64,000 nt of DNA, taken from NCBI GenBank assembly GCA_015179045.1, contig WHUZ01000089.1:174435-238434 (forward strand), read 5' to 3'. The position numbers were made by a program, and so were the translations under genes. Below, piece by piece: positions 9,969-23,839 of this stretch (the stretch's first letter is position 1; the number at the start of each line of letters is the position of its first letter). The stretch is from Kalaharituber pfeilii (Eukaryota > Ascomycota > Pezizomycetes > Pezizales > Pezizaceae). Below the pieces are notes generated by a model. That model did not search any database, was not told where the DNA came from, and saw nothing but the letters and a program-made list of their open reading frames with translations.

Positions 9969-12900
9969 CTAGAATCTCTGTAGAAGGAATGCGTGGATGT
10001 TTTTTCTTAAGATGATCATTGTGGATGTTCCGATACCAGTTTTTGTTGAATTCTCCATTAATAGCTGGCGGATTTCGTTCTTTTTAATTGTATTTGCAAA
10101 TGCCGCCAGTGACAGTTGACACTTACGGCTTTTAAGGATGTTCTAGCTTTATGCTACGGTATAGGGATTTTTTGTTACTCGTTGCTAAGGGTAATCCAGC
10201 TGGGTGGTGCATTCTATTGATTGGGAAGAATAGGGTTTCTTGTTCTTATTGTTTTGCGACTGGGGAGTTGGTTTGCTCATTGTCCTCTTGCCATTGCTAC
10301 TTGCTTCGTATCTTGTATTCTTTCAATGCGCTGTTCTTTGTGTTATACTTATTCTTTGTTCGTGATGATAATGTGTATACGAAGGATGGAATGAGAATAG
10401 GCCAAACTCGTTGGAACTACCTAATATCTGTTAAGTCGTTGTACTGTCTGCTCTTTCAAAAATGTATTCAGTCGGTGTTATCAGTAAATACCAATATTGG
10501 CATTTGAAGTCTCATAGCTGCTTAGTAGAAAAAGCACCTATTGACCCTATATTGGTGCGGAAGGATAGCCAAAAGAACTCCTCACTAGTTCGCTTACATT
10601 ATCTCACACAAAGCTTGTGCTATGTCGCTGAGCGTAGCTTCTTGTTGTAGCCCAATTAATCGATAAATGCCTGCAAGAGGGAATACTCCACTGCGTACCT
10701 CCCGCCCAACGATATTGGATAGCAGACGATAGTTCTGCAAAACACCTACCATGGCTTTAATCTCTAAGGTTCCATGGGTAGGAACCAAATCTTGTAGCCG
10801 ATGGCCTGAACGGGCGCGAATTCATGTCGTTGGAGTTTACATTTTTGGAAGCCATCACAGCCACGCATAGAAGCGGAGTTCAGGGTAAGCGACAGGTTTT
10901 GCCGCATCAATTGTAAGAGCATTGGTTTAGTCGATATCAGCAAAGTCCGTAACTTGCGCCGCAGGCTTCCGATGTAGCTAAAAATTCGTGATGTATGTTG
11001 TTTCAAGTTCGTTAATTATTGCTAGTCCGCTACAAGAGTTGTGAATGAAGATTCAATTATAAATATTGAATACATGACACTTTGTATAAAGTACCAATAT
11101 AGATGTATCACTTGTTATGCAGTAGATCTGAAAACAAGGAAACGTGATCACTATTGGCATAAGACTAAAGACGTTCCGTCCCTAAGTTCAATTTCGGAAT
11201 AGCAGCAACAGCACAAGTTTAAGATCTATAACTCTAAAACTGCATGGACACGAAGGGAAAAAGGCTAATGCATACTTTCCCTACGAAATCGAAAATTCCA
11301 TTTGATTGTAAGAAGCAGTTCGAGGAACCAGTATTGGTGACTGTTATCGTCACTCATCATCATCTGTAACATCATCTCCAATTAACCTTCGGCTAGTCAT
11401 CGAAAGTCCCCATATCGTTCTCAGGTATTCCTGAATCCTGATTTCAGAATTTGTGATAGGAACGTGCAAATCTCGATAGTCATATGTATGCCAGATGCGC
11501 TAGCCTTGGAGATCAGGTCAACGCATAGAACCATAACAAGATCATTATGGTGATCACGCGAGTTGAGCCCAGCCTGTGCTCTGGCAGTTTGAGATCAGCA
11601 TGTGAAGTTATCAGAACGATAAGGTCGTTGTCTCTTTTTTTTTTTTTTTTTTCATTTCGTTGAAACCAAGCTACTCTAAAATCCTGATAGGTCCCGCTTA
11701 AGGCTTGCTTCTGCCAGGTATGTCAACCTTACGTTTCCACTTCCGTTCCCCCCGATGTATAATCAAACGTTAACGAAATTCACAATGGGATCCGGAAAAC
11801 CAGGATTTCTCCCCGGTCTCGAAGATTTTCCGTCCCGGTTTTCTTTTATTCAGGAACTAGTTTTTTGGGGGCGGGTCTTTGTAGTGATCCTGAATAACCT
11901 TTCTGATACTAGCTCTCAGAAGTTCTACGCGATAATGTTGGCAACGGTTGATCGTCCCATTGCATGCGAGCAAACTGGGCAAGAACGAATACAAGATAAG
12001 GATAACCTGAGCACGGTGTATATCACTTTTCACATCGATCAGGTGAGTTCACTGAGTACTTCAAGGAGATGGTACATAGAGTATGCTATATGAACCTCAT
12101 CCTGGTTCCAGGCTGCCTCATCCTTGACTGCACAGCGATGAGGTTAGTGGTGATACTAGAGTAAGTCGATAGTCTGACCATGGCTGGATAATTTGTCAAT
12201 ATAGCATGGTCGACGTCGCATGCAAGAATCACCTTATTTTGCCGTGTTCAACCAAACTAACCGTGTTCTAGATCTGGATAAAGTCTGTTTCCTAATTCCA
12301 CGGCTTTAGTAAATTGAAACACATCTGATATTCCAAACCCGCCTGCCTCAGTAAACTACTAGGATGTCTCAGCTGGCAACCATAGAGAACCAAAAGTTTT
12401 CTAATTTACAGTTAGAGTACTATTACTCCAACTAGCGTGGAAGCGGAGGGGGACCCGATAACCGATGAATTGCATACGTCTGATCTTATTCAGACATATC
12501 CTGTCTGCAAACCAGACCACGTTCTTGTTGATCTCGTAGTCCTTGCTACCATTTTTATGTGTGCTTACTGTGCTCCAGCACAGATATATATTTGGAAGCA
12601 GTAGTTTGTTCCAAACCACACAATCGCAGCCAATGCATAAAGTAGAACATACAGGCTTCGTGCGTGCATGCGTGCATGGAGGGGTAGAAGGAGCATGGAT
12701 TATAAAAAAGGATTCAATCACATCAAAGAATTTCGTCTGGGCAGGGCAAATTCTGTGCCCACCCCAACGGATCCAAACTGACAACTCACAAATGAGAAAA
12801 CTTATCATCCCTCAATTATTGCGAATTGATTATTCCGCGTTAAACACGCCTGCTTCGTTTTTATTTTTTTTCCACATAAAAAAAAAAAAACTCAAATCCA

Positions 12901-14532
12901 TTAACCCCGCTAACCAAAATCCCTAAACCCCAGCGCTTACCTTAAAATTTTATCGCTTACAATTACGCATGCATTGCATGCGCCATACATAATGCCCCGT
13001 GCGTTCGTGCAAGCTATGCGGCGCCTTTTTTTTTCCCCCTTTGCTAACCCCGCCTCTCCCGCAGGTTTCTTCACGGCCAACTTTATTTCCGAATTAAGTT
13101 TCTGGAATTTTTAAAAAAAGAAAAAGAAGATTCGATCTATTAGTCTAAAATAGAAGACACAAAATGTTTGCAGGTAAGAGTTATGCATGTAAGGTACGAG
13201 GAGCGATCCTATTCGAAGGGAGGAATTCTTATTATGTCGATTGAGCGAACAAAAACGCACCACATTTGACATCCAGGTGAACATAAAAACAATTTTAGCA
13301 AATAATTTAAGCTGAGCAAAAAAAATACGTAATTGAGATGCCCCTCATAGCATGACGATGCCGTAGGACCAGTTCCCATATCGCGGTATTCTCCGAAGTG
13401 CTCCGTGAGTTTCCTATCGCTGTCACCAACTTCATATCTTGGTACTTGTGTTTTTTTTTTACACTTGGCAAACCAGGACCAGAGGAGCACCTGAAAAAGC
13501 TTTATTCACAGAACATGAAAAGGGGGGCATGCGAAGTTTAGCCGCCTTTTGCGCGACAGAGATGCACACTGCTTCTTGTTTTTCCGTTTCCAAACCTTAT
13601 AACCGATTAAGCAAAAAAAAAAAGGAGGAACCCCCCGTATTTTTGTCAATATGATGCCATGATTGCATCGCGCCGACGAGGATCCTCAACCGAAAACCAC
13701 TTTCGAAAGCTCCCCTTGACCATAACCGGCCCGCAATCCTCTCCGGGCGATAACCGATACCCCACATCGGAGACCGCACCATCTAAGGAACTTGGTTCCT
13801 TAGCAACCAGGTCTACAGCCACACAACGTCATGTGCAAGGTTATGCCAAGCGCTATAGCTATTCCAAGGTACAGCGTGGCGCTGGCATCGCATGAGACCA
13901 TCCCAGTGCGGCACGTGGCAATGTGAAGTGAAGTGTGCTTTTAAGACAAGTTTGGCAGGGAAACCCTTGGTAACTTCAACAAGTACAGTAATGGTTGATG
14001 TAGTTTATGCTAGCAGCACCAAGGGTATACCGTGGGGCTATGAACTGAACACGTAGAAACCCGGCCGCAGTTCGTCTTAGCGGCATGCCGTATACATCTT
14101 AATATAATGCAATAACGATTGGCGTGCTAAGCCACGATCGGTCGGGCCGCTCATTCTTACGATGGTCCCGGTTCCACGGGACATCCCAACAACCTATAGG
14201 CGACTAACTTTGTCCCTTGCATAACGTCGACGGAATATGGTTGGGGACATCTGTATGCGGAGGAGGGCGGACATTTGCTTCGATGATGACTAAGCACTAT
14301 AAGCACTAGTTATGTAGTCGTTACATGCACTGATGCCCCGCGATTTTCTTCCTACCGCCCTACAGCACCAATCCACTGTCCACCGCTGGTTGACCCCTAT
14401 ACTTGCATACTTGATACCTGTTGCATCGGTCGCACATATCGGCCTGTTCAGTCACCCTGTCGCTTGAATCAAAGAATTAAATTGGTAAATACGTTCCTAT
14501 GCTTGAGTTAATTAATTAGTCTGGCTCACTTA
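9969..14532. other. gene desert, first part
   Basis: About 4.5 kb with no gene I can support. Open frames are short and show no family motif. Two overlapping minus-strand frames at 10594-11006 were examined without finding a recognisable domain. A T18 tract lies at 11635-11652. Base composition is AT-rich and uneven. Confidence 0.5.
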
Positions 14533-14931
14533 ATGTTAATACAGATTCACAAAAAATGTTGCGCACGAACTTTACTCTCTCAGCAACCTGATTTTATACA
14601 GCAAAAAGGCGGGCTAGAAGAAGAATTAGAAGCTGCTGGTCAACAGGTAATTTTTTATCCTAAGTTTCATTGTGAACTTAATTTTATTGAGCGTTATTGG
14701 TGTTCTGTTAAGTATTATTTACGAGAAAACTGTTCTTATTCATTTGATGGTTTACAAGATACTCTTCCTCTGGCATTACATTCTGTTTCTTTTGCATCTA
14801 TTAATCGTTTTTATTATCATTGTTTACGGTCTATTGATGCATATAGTGAAGGATTAACTTATGGTACGAAGGAGTTTCATTCATATATATATAAAGGTCA
14901 TAGACAAGTACCAGATAAAACGAAGTGGTAG
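14533..14931 (+). mobile_element. DDE-type transposase fragment (C-terminal part only)
   Basis: A 132-residue frame with a strong transposase signature: RTLLSQQPDF near the start, then VIFYPKFHCELNFIERYWCS followed by VKYYLRENC, and near the end YGTKEFHSYIY and GHRQVPDKTKW. The ELNFIERYW segment matches the region around the last catalytic acidic residue of DDE-superfamily transposases found in multicopy fungal elements. The N-terminal DNA-binding region and the first two catalytic acidic residues are missing; a splice-acceptor-like TTAATACAG sits at the 5' end (14536-14544). The frame is very AT-rich, with A or T in most third positions, unlike the host genes here. It has no internal stop, so it is either fairly recent or was not attacked by repeat-induced mutation. 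No terminal inverted repeats could be assigned. Confidence 0.8.
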
Positions 14932-16390
14932 AAGGGATATGTATAGGGTATATGTATATACTATTCTATTTTAGGTTAGCGTACTTCCTTTTCTGGTTAG
15001 GTTGGTTTATACTATACTATATTTAGTAGTTACTAAAGGTGGACAATTTGACCGATTCCCATATAAAACTGCTCATCTTTGACTGTCAAATCACCAGTAC
15101 AAAAAATTAATTAAATAGATATCGCTCTATAGAATTATTTTTCATTCACTAATTTATCATCGTATAGCATGAAACTAATTTTATCTATTTATTTTAGTTG
15201 TGATTTGAGTGTTGAAGTTGATGCGAAATTTGATCCGAGTACACATGTCCCCAACCATAATTGCCTCAGCAACGGAAGGAAAAATATAAATTTCGAAAGT
15301 GGCTGGTGCAAATTGATATTCCGAAATACGTAGAAGAACCCGATATTCCGCGCATTTGCCAAGAGTTACAGCTTCGACATGACGAATGCGCTCAGCTGAA
15401 ACTGACTGCAAAGAATGCATAATGCACGGCCAGCGCAGTAGACTTACGAAAAAGTTCTGAATAATACATGATGCACTATTCAGAAGCGGTTGACTTGGCC
15501 TAGAAAATCCATGACTAGTCCAGTCCGTTAATTAAGCTGCAATCCCCAGGGATAGATACCCAATACTCCAAGGACAGTGTATCCAACCTAAACATACCTG
15601 CAATAATTTCGTCATCTTAAATAGACAACATGTGAACTTGAGTTGTAGCCAGTTACGTTCCCTAGATCTATGACTCATCCACTGACAACGCGACCGTGAG
15701 AAATCACCACCTATGGACTAGAGATGCTTTGCACTGCAAAGCAACATGCGTATGGGATGAATGAAATATTGCGTCGACTTTAGATACTCAGCCCACATGA
15801 GCTGCCTAGATCCAGCGTTCAAAATCCAATCTCCTAAACGGAAGACGAATAACATAACAAACGTTTTCAATCGATGCTGCTGGAACCGAACGTTATCTGA
15901 GTCATGTTTTACTCTGTGCGCGAGAGCACTTGCCTCAAGGGTTTGATATCCAGAACGAAAAGAAAAGATTAGAAACCTAAAGGTGGGAAGTACAGTAATG
16001 CGTCATGACGTATAAGAAATTTTCAAAGTACCCTTGTCCTTGTCATGAGTATGATACATGTTAACAGATGACGTTCAGCATCTGACGCCCGGCACGTGGC
16101 CTATAGTATGATCTGACATGATGTGACTCTGCGGACCATTGACGTACCCGGTCATCTCGCACCGCGCAAACCTGGTGGATAGGAAAGATGCCCGCAACCC
16201 GCCAATTTCCCCGGAGTCCACAAGTGGGATGTACAAACGCCGAGCGTTCTATCTTCAGCCTTGTGCCATTTAGTTTACCTGTCCCGCTAGGTACACATTG
16301 TTGCGCTTAGAGTAGCCTAATCTCTTGCATGCGTTTCTTTCGCCCTATGGATTTTATGTCATTTAGCGTTTACTGTATGCAGTACCATAG

Positions 16391-16408
16391 CGTTCCTGGC
16401 CAGGAACG
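16391..16408. repeat. perfect 18-bp palindrome
   Basis: CGTTCCTGGCCAGGAACG reads identically on both strands with no spacer. It lies in non-coding DNA. A dimeric protein-binding site is possible, but the function is unknown. Confidence 0.6.
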
Positions 16409-16608
16409 GAAGCACTAGCGCAAGTCTCCAGAGTCCATCATGCAGCCTTGACATGAGGCTTCCAGCTCCCGGAGTATTGGGGTATTGACAAAACTCGGGT
16501 ATCTGAGATGATCATGTCAAGTAAGTAGGCACGTACTTTCATCTCTAGCTGACAGGTAATGTATTTTACATATTATTCAGCTTCGATTATGCAGCGTCAG
16601 CAACAGGT

Positions 16609-16995
16609 AGTCTCATGCCAAGCACCACATACAAATGGGGCCCGGAGAAATGAACAAGCTCCGGTCCTGGAGTCTCTACCGCTGATTAATCATACTTGTT
16701 TCCATTGGGCAAGGATGTAGCTACTTTTTATATAAAACGTAATCCATGTATGATAAGCTGTGACCGATATTAATCTCTCTTTGTATTCAAATCAAGGTCG
16801 TGTATTTGTCATCGCCGTTTTTTTTGCAGCATTATTGATTTTTATAAAAATCAAGTTCCAAGACTCACAAGTCTGAAAATTTTACGCTGGTAATACCGTG
16901 CGCCCAACCTTAGATCTATGTCCCAACGAGGTAGTTCCATGCCAAGACCCTATGCTGCTAAAAGCCGAGCGCGCATATGGTCTTGGCATGAGACT
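16609..16995. repeat. inverted-repeat pair, possible degenerate TIR element
   Basis: AGTCTCATGCCAAG at 16609-16622 is repeated as its perfect reverse complement at 16982-16995. A third copy of the core (CATGCCAAGACC, 16938-16949) pairs with 16979-16990 to make a local hairpin. Together they bound a 387-bp segment. No target-site duplication is evident, so a transposon origin is uncertain. Confidence 0.45.
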
Positions 16996-19900
16996 GAACG
17001 GAGGTATCTAGAGAAGCTACATACCATACATGTAATAAGCCATTAGTCAGTGGAGGACGTCAAGTCAAGGTTTGCACCGTGTCGCTAGTCTCAGGGCCGC
17101 GTTGCCCCTTTACTCTCGCTTGGATGTTGGTGCGCGGTAGTCCAATTTTCGTGTCAAGGTCACATGGAGAAAAAAACCTTCCATCCATACTTCTGCGCAT
17201 ATGCACCTCAGCATGCCCGACATACACGTTACTAGTACCAATGCACTGAGTACAGAAATCGGACAAATGGCTGAACTGAAACATTCGAAAGACATTCTAG
17301 AACCAGTAGTGGAAGGGAGATAAGAAGGAAAAAAAAAAAAAGCAATGCAATTAATACCATGTTTAGGGTCGGCGAGGCTGGCTTGAAAATATTCTTCTGA
17401 GGCTGAAAAACAATTACAAGAATGAACGAAAATATTTTCTTGTTAGACCTATCATCGGGCATCGCAAGTCAACCTTCAAACTGTTCGCAATTACCGATTT
17501 CCGAACGGCGTTAGGTATGAATCATTCTGAAGCATAGTGCGCCGTTCGTGTCGGGAGGCTGACAATGCAGTTTGCCCATGCATTATTCAATTGGATAGCA
17601 AATCATAGAATAAATGAATCTAGGAGCTTTGCTTAAAGTTCAATACTGGTAGCAATGTATGAGCTGTTAATCTTCTGCACAAATCATGGGATGGAGAAAA
17701 ATCAGAATGAAAAAAATGCCGCGCAAACAACCTTATCTATCTAGAACTTGAAAGGTAAGTGTGCATCTTTGGCTGTGGCCAATCGGTGGTCTAGTAACCA
17801 GGCCAATCGGCTGGATCAACATAAAGACAGCCGTCAAGCGGACACAGCAACCCCACTCGCGTCTCGGCTTTTTAACTTACGTGGCTAAGCTCCTCCAGTT
17901 GGCATTGAAAAATAATGAGCCTGGAAAACGTTTATCCATTGATAGTTCCTGGACCAACGATATCCTCAGTCAAACTGTGTTCCACCACTGCTTCTCCAGA
18001 AGCGCTTGCCTTCTACTTTTGGACATCGTATGCGAGGAAATCGTTTCCTACAGACCAGGATCTTTCAAAGGCTTGTCATCTCATACCAGAACCGCGGTAT
18101 AGAGATTTTATTAAAGTTATGACCTGTCCATAATACGCCGAATCCCGGAGCTTGGGTAAACCTGAGAATGGCAACCGTACTATTGCTCGCTCCTATCAAC
18201 CAACATGCATGGGCTATGCACATCAGTTGCACCCATCTGAGCCAACGCCACCATTTCAATGTACGTTGGGGTTACACACGAAGAACGTGGATTTCCGTGT
18301 CTGAGTAGCCCCATATCCAGCACCCACGTATACCTATCTTTCAGAGTGCTTCAATTGAAAAAACGCTGAATCAACTTTGCCTATACACTCCAGCCTAGTT
18401 TGTGAAACTCGAATTAATTATGGCAAGACTTCAAGGTCGGGAGGGCATACCAAAAAGGCACCATATTCCGCTCAGAGAAAAAATCACCTCTTCAATATTC
18501 TTACCCTCAAATTTTCCAAAACTCAGGGATATCAACATTTGCGTTGCTGCTCGTGTCACCCATCTCTCAAGCCTCCATAGCTATGCTGCAAGGATGGAAG
18601 CCATCGGGCGTTTTTGAAATTTAGTGTTATGAGACCTAACCTTTTAATTGGATTGAGAAAAGATCTTCATTGACACTAATCTAGAACAAAACTTCCAGAT
18701 GGAGAGCTCCGTGGGTGTGGATGGCTTTTTGTGGGGAAACGAGGCTTCGAGAACTAATGGAACAGAACGTTTTGGACAAAGTCGCATCCGCATCCCCAGT
18801 CTCAAACCCCGCGTTCCTGCTTGTGGGTCCCGTTTGAGCACTGCTGTATCCTATCCTATTGTAGTTACGGAATACTCAATATATAAATTACCCTCCGCTA
18901 CTGCAGTAGCATTCTACTAGGTGAAGCAGGGATTCGATCACCAACCAAGAGCAGACGGCTTGGAGACTGCATGCATGTGCAGCACAATAAGCTACAAGGG
19001 GCCAAGAATAGATGCCAACGAAAAGAGATGAGGATGTTATATAGCTAAAATTGAAAGAAACAGACACGGAAGACTGCTGAGAAGATGATTATATGCAACT
19101 CGTATGAAATTGGAAACGATTACTTCATCAACTTGCGTACAAAGCTAAATATCAGTTTCAAACCGCTAAACACGCGAGATTAGCTATACTTGGCCCATTC
19201 CAGATATACATCTCCCACAACGGTATTATCTGAGGGACAGTCCCATGTCCTATGTGAGGGATATGCTTGCTTCCTTCAATTGATCATCTAAATAAGATCT
19301 GCCTATGTTCGTCTTCATATAACCATATTTATGGCCATGAGAATTTCATCAGATCAGAAATTCTGTGATTTCCCGGCCCCACAGTTGGGGCTCTGCACAA
19401 AGATTGGATTGGTACTCCTTGATGCCCTCCGCCGGTGTCCTATTAGGTGACTCTCTTCAACTTTACGTAATCAAGTTGGCATATACCCCGCATTGTTTGC
19501 ATCTGATGATGATGGTGATGATGGATATGCTGCTTTACTAGCCTCGTCTGATCTGCTATCTTTATCCCAACATGAGCAAGCATTGCAGTTGACGGAACCA
19601 CCGTGACCCGAAGGGTTGGGTTCCATGAATTACCTATAAGCCAAAGGGCTTTTCATGAATAGCTATGAGCAAAGAACTGGATTCCATGTAATTTGGTTTG
19701 GTTCCAGGCATCAGTTGTTCCGCCAACTAGATTACATGAGGGTGTTATTCATCCACTGGAAGGTTAAACCTGCCTCGATTGAACCATAATGAAATGCACC
19801 AGTATGTGCTTCATTCATCATCATCACACGATGCATGTGGTGTTACCGCACTGTCAAGTTATCAACCATTAAGCCGCATTCTGCATGTTGGCTCATATGC

Positions 19901-20388
19901 TGTAATTCTTTAGAGCCCAGACGAGTGGTCATGAAACCAAGCTAGCATACCAGAACGGCTCAGTGATCTCATGGTACATCACGAACCACTGTAAATTGAC
20001 AGGAGGTAACGAAAAAGCGTTTCAGACACTATTTTCGGTCTTTCATCCCTTAAGCCTCCAAGAATATGTAATGAAGAATATGCTGCATATGCTGTCTTGA
20101 CCGGGAACATATATCCTAAATAGGCGTGTGAATAAGAATATACCGTTCAGTAAGCAAAGGCTGCCAAGAGCAGATACCACACAGCAAGCAATAGCTGTTT
20201 CACCTGTCACATAGCTATGACCAGTGTTCTCTGGACCCATGTGTATTTTTTTATCCTTTCTTGAATACTTTTCCCCTTGTCGTCTTTTGACCATTTCCTT
20301 TCATGCATTCATAAAATTTTTTATTTTCTTTGTCCTGTTTTGGCGGAAAAAACTACAGAGTATTCTGAAGCACGTACGCCGGCTTCCC

Positions 20389-20411
20389 TTTTTTTTTTTT
20401 TTTTTTTTTTT
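20389..20411 (+). repeat. T23 homopolymer
   Basis: Uninterrupted run of 23 T in non-coding DNA. Further T-rich tracts follow at about 20,737-20,790. Confidence 0.85.
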
Positions 20412-23400
20412 CTGCCTCTTGTTTGGCGCTTTACTGTGAGACATGGCTTCAGCAGTTGGGTACCCCCCATGTCAGAAAGTCACGTTCCTGTTCCCCATCT
20501 GGGCCCCTGTCAGCTGCTTAGGTACCTGCTTTGACCCCGGACTGTTCCCGTACCCCCGGCCCCCATATGTACTGTATTCAGTACAGTAACGAGAAACAAG
20601 GATACCTGCCCAATTAACACCATGCTTTTTTTTTTTTGCATTGTAGCGCCTCACTGTACGGAGTCAGCCGATCGCTTAAGAAGCAAACAGGGGGTGAGCC
20701 AAAGTCTTGATACTATGGAGCTCACGCCCTCGTTTTTTTTTTTTTTTCCTGTTTTCTGTTTTCTGTTTTTTTTTTTTCCCTTTTTTCTTTTTCTTTGTTT
20801 CCTTCTTTCTTTGTTTGGATGCATTATTCCATGCCTCTCCTTCCCCACCGATCACTTTATGTTTATTGTCGGACAAGGCTCTGGAACAAAGTAGCCCCGC
20901 CAACCGCCCCCGCTTCAAGCCTACTGGCTTGCAGTTCAATCACACGGGGGTTTCATGTGTGACGTCCTTGAACGAGCTCAGTTAGACTTCGAAGGATTAG
21001 AACTCGGGGGAAGTTCTTTAGAGAAGCTAGGCGCGTGCCATGCAGTCAGTGGAGGAGCAGGTAGGGGTGCTGAGAGACAAATCAAAAAGGGACGGAGGGA
21101 CACACCACCTTGTCCAATTCATACAGCACATAGGAGCTGGAACTTAAAATTTGACAAAAGAAATCGTGGTGGTGAAGGGGATCGAGGCCCGAATTCGTTG
21201 GGACCAGAAATGGAGCTACTCATTCTGGAACTACCCAACTTGGTAAGTAGCATCGAGGAAACTCTCCTCGGAGTTCATGAGGATTTTTGCCACTGCAGTA
21301 AAGAGGTGTTGCGATGTGGTAATGTAGAAAAAGGTCATATCATGCGAGTCTCTATTTATTTACTTTCGTAATCGGTATGCTATTGTGCGAATGATTTTGA
21401 CAGAAAGCTGAAGCCTGAAAGAACTATACTAACAGTAGAATTCAAGTCTCTGCATTCATTCAATAGAAAAATTTCAACATGCATCCAAATGAACCAGAAT
21501 GTTAGCACAAAGTCGCGTCGAGCATGACAACAAGGAGGTGAAAAAAAAGGTCCTTTCACAAAAAGCTTTTTATGGAATGTCCATCCCGAATTTGAAACAC
21601 CCCGCATCATAAGTAGAAGCCTGATCATATACTTTCGGCCTCACTGTTTAAAGCTGGTGCAGCCGTAAATATTCCACGATTAAAAGAAACCCATTGTGTA
21701 CTTGTTACCGCCTGAAATAATGAACTTAGGGCGTACTGGCAAGCATCTGGAACTTGACGACACAATTGGGCTACCAAGCCAGTGCAGGGAGCCGACGATG
21801 CAGAACTGCACACTGACAGCCTGGGGACGAGGATAGAATCGCGCAAGCCTCATACCGACTTTTGCGCCATTTCATCACTTCATGGTGATAACGAGTAGGT
21901 AGCATCATCGTGACTCGGGGTCTCCTGAGGACGAGGCCGATGTGGTGGATGCATGCTGTTAACATTACCAAGATGTCGGTGAATCGGCTATTCTATAACG
22001 AAACTTAACTCCTATTCGTCTCATTGTGTTACCCGAATCGAGAGCCGGGCTGGCCGCTGAACCACCGTGGGCCCTACATGTCAGTACAATTCAAGTGTCA
22101 TTACCCATCGGCAATGGCCATGCAATGGATTAAAAACAAAAAAAAAAAGACAAAATACAGCATCCTGCCTAGGTTTTACACGGACGCCGCCTACCTAATT
22201 CGCATATACACCCCCTTACACCTGCCTATATCCATGTCAATCATACTCTTCATTCTACAGTCTCGCGTCAGTCTGGTTTGGGACTTTTTGTGTGACACTA
22301 TGGCGTCAATTATTGATCCCAAGGGTTATTGAACGCGCAGGGAAAAAGAGCGTGGAGGGAAAAAAGTGAATCGGCGAGTTCTCCACGAAGGTTGAATGCC
22401 CAACTCTTTGACATAATAATGTAAAGTCGCTCTCAAAAATGAAGCGCCCAATTCTACGCTCCGATCCCAGAACGTACAACTGGTGAACTACCTTTCTTAA
22501 CCCTGTTCAGCTACTGCCTGCATTTTTAGGGCGTACATCTACTTTTGCTTTGTAGCCCAACCAGTAGTATGTCTCGCTCTAGCCTTGGTACCAAATCTCG
22601 CCCCGAACTTCCCCACCCATCGATCCATGTTTCGTTTAGCTTTAGCGTTGACCGCCTTGCATTTCTACCAACGGTCTTCTAGAAGCGCGCCCCAATCAGA
22701 CAAGAAAATTGCAAGATAATCGAGGTCGACTGAAACAAAAGAGATAATTTACTACTTTCTCCTCCCGTCCGCAGTGAATCTCGATATGCTTTTGGCACCT
22801 TATTTCGCCCCTTTCTGCCCATGCCCAATATCATGTACATACTAATCTTCACAAGCTCTGTAATTTGATCAATCTTCGAAGCGATGCCTTATTTATTACA
22901 AGGAGAAACATAATTCATGGTAATAATATGTACTACACTATCTGGAAAGTCCCATCCCGAAACATGCCTTATAACCAATACCTATTCCCTACAGACCATC
23001 CTTCTCTATGTACTATCCCCTCGGAGTTTTTCCTCACGACCGCTTGAGCCTGCTTCATCCCTTCGTAAATTTTTTAAAGAAAAAACATTAAGACCCAGAG
23101 AGCAGATAAAATGTGTTTCTAGTCGTCAGTATACATCATAGATAATCGAACTCAAGGAAAATCCCAATGTAGCAAAGACATAACCTTTCTGAAACCATTT
23201 TGCAGACCCAAATGATTAGAAAAGAGGAAATGAAGATAAAAAGAACTCCGGCCTCATGAAAATGTAACTATCAGCAATTGTAAAAGAAATAATCATACAC
23301 ACCGCCGGGATGGAAAGTGGTGGCCTCACACCTCCTGTTGCTATATCCAAAATGTATGCATAAAAAACTAACCCACCCTGAAAAGCAAAATAAACAAGTA

Positions 23401-23831
23401 GCCATCAGAAAATTACCAATTGCGATATTTCACACGCGAACAAAAAAAAAAAAAAGAAAATATCGATGTTGCCCCGTGTCCTTGAGTTTCCCTGCCAATT
23501 TTACGTTGCCCGAAAAAAGATAACCAAGAAATGTAATGAAAAAGGAAAGCTGACTAGGATATATGGACCATGATGAGGAAACCTGACATTCCAACAGGGC
23601 TAGAAATAATGCAAACCGTTCTATCATGAACAAAGGGAAATGATCGGCCACAAGTATTTGGTAATCATGATTTTTTAAGGTGATTAGATGACCCGAAATA
23701 GGAAATATGGATTGTTGACTAATGAGTTGAAAGAAGATGTCGGGCTATGCTTTGTATTGAGAATTCGGCAAAAGTAAGAAAATACCTGCACTGCCCCATA
23801 GCGTCGTGAGGCGCCGTTATGACCGGACCTA

Positions 23832-23839
23832 TGACGTCA
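23832..23839. promoter_or_regulatory. CRE-like octamer TGACGTCA
   Basis: The palindromic ATF/CREB site TGACGTCA lies about 140 bp beyond the 3' end of the zinc-finger gene. A second exact copy is at 34033-34040 in another intergenic region. Each may be a chance match; no adjacent start supports a promoter role. Confidence 0.25.

Noticed and set aside
10594..11006. Two overlapping minus-strand frames (64 and 80 residues) that could be read as one broken gene
   Set aside because: No recognisable domain and no splice sites joining them convincingly.
17761..18133. Frames of 113 and 72 residues in the desert
   Set aside because: They read plausibly as peptides but match no family and overlap each other in different frames; a decayed element cannot be excluded.
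20622..21371. Phe- or Lys-rich frames and a 138-residue frame
   Set aside because: The former are translations of poly-T tracts; the latter has no family signal, no hydrophobic pattern and no conserved motif.
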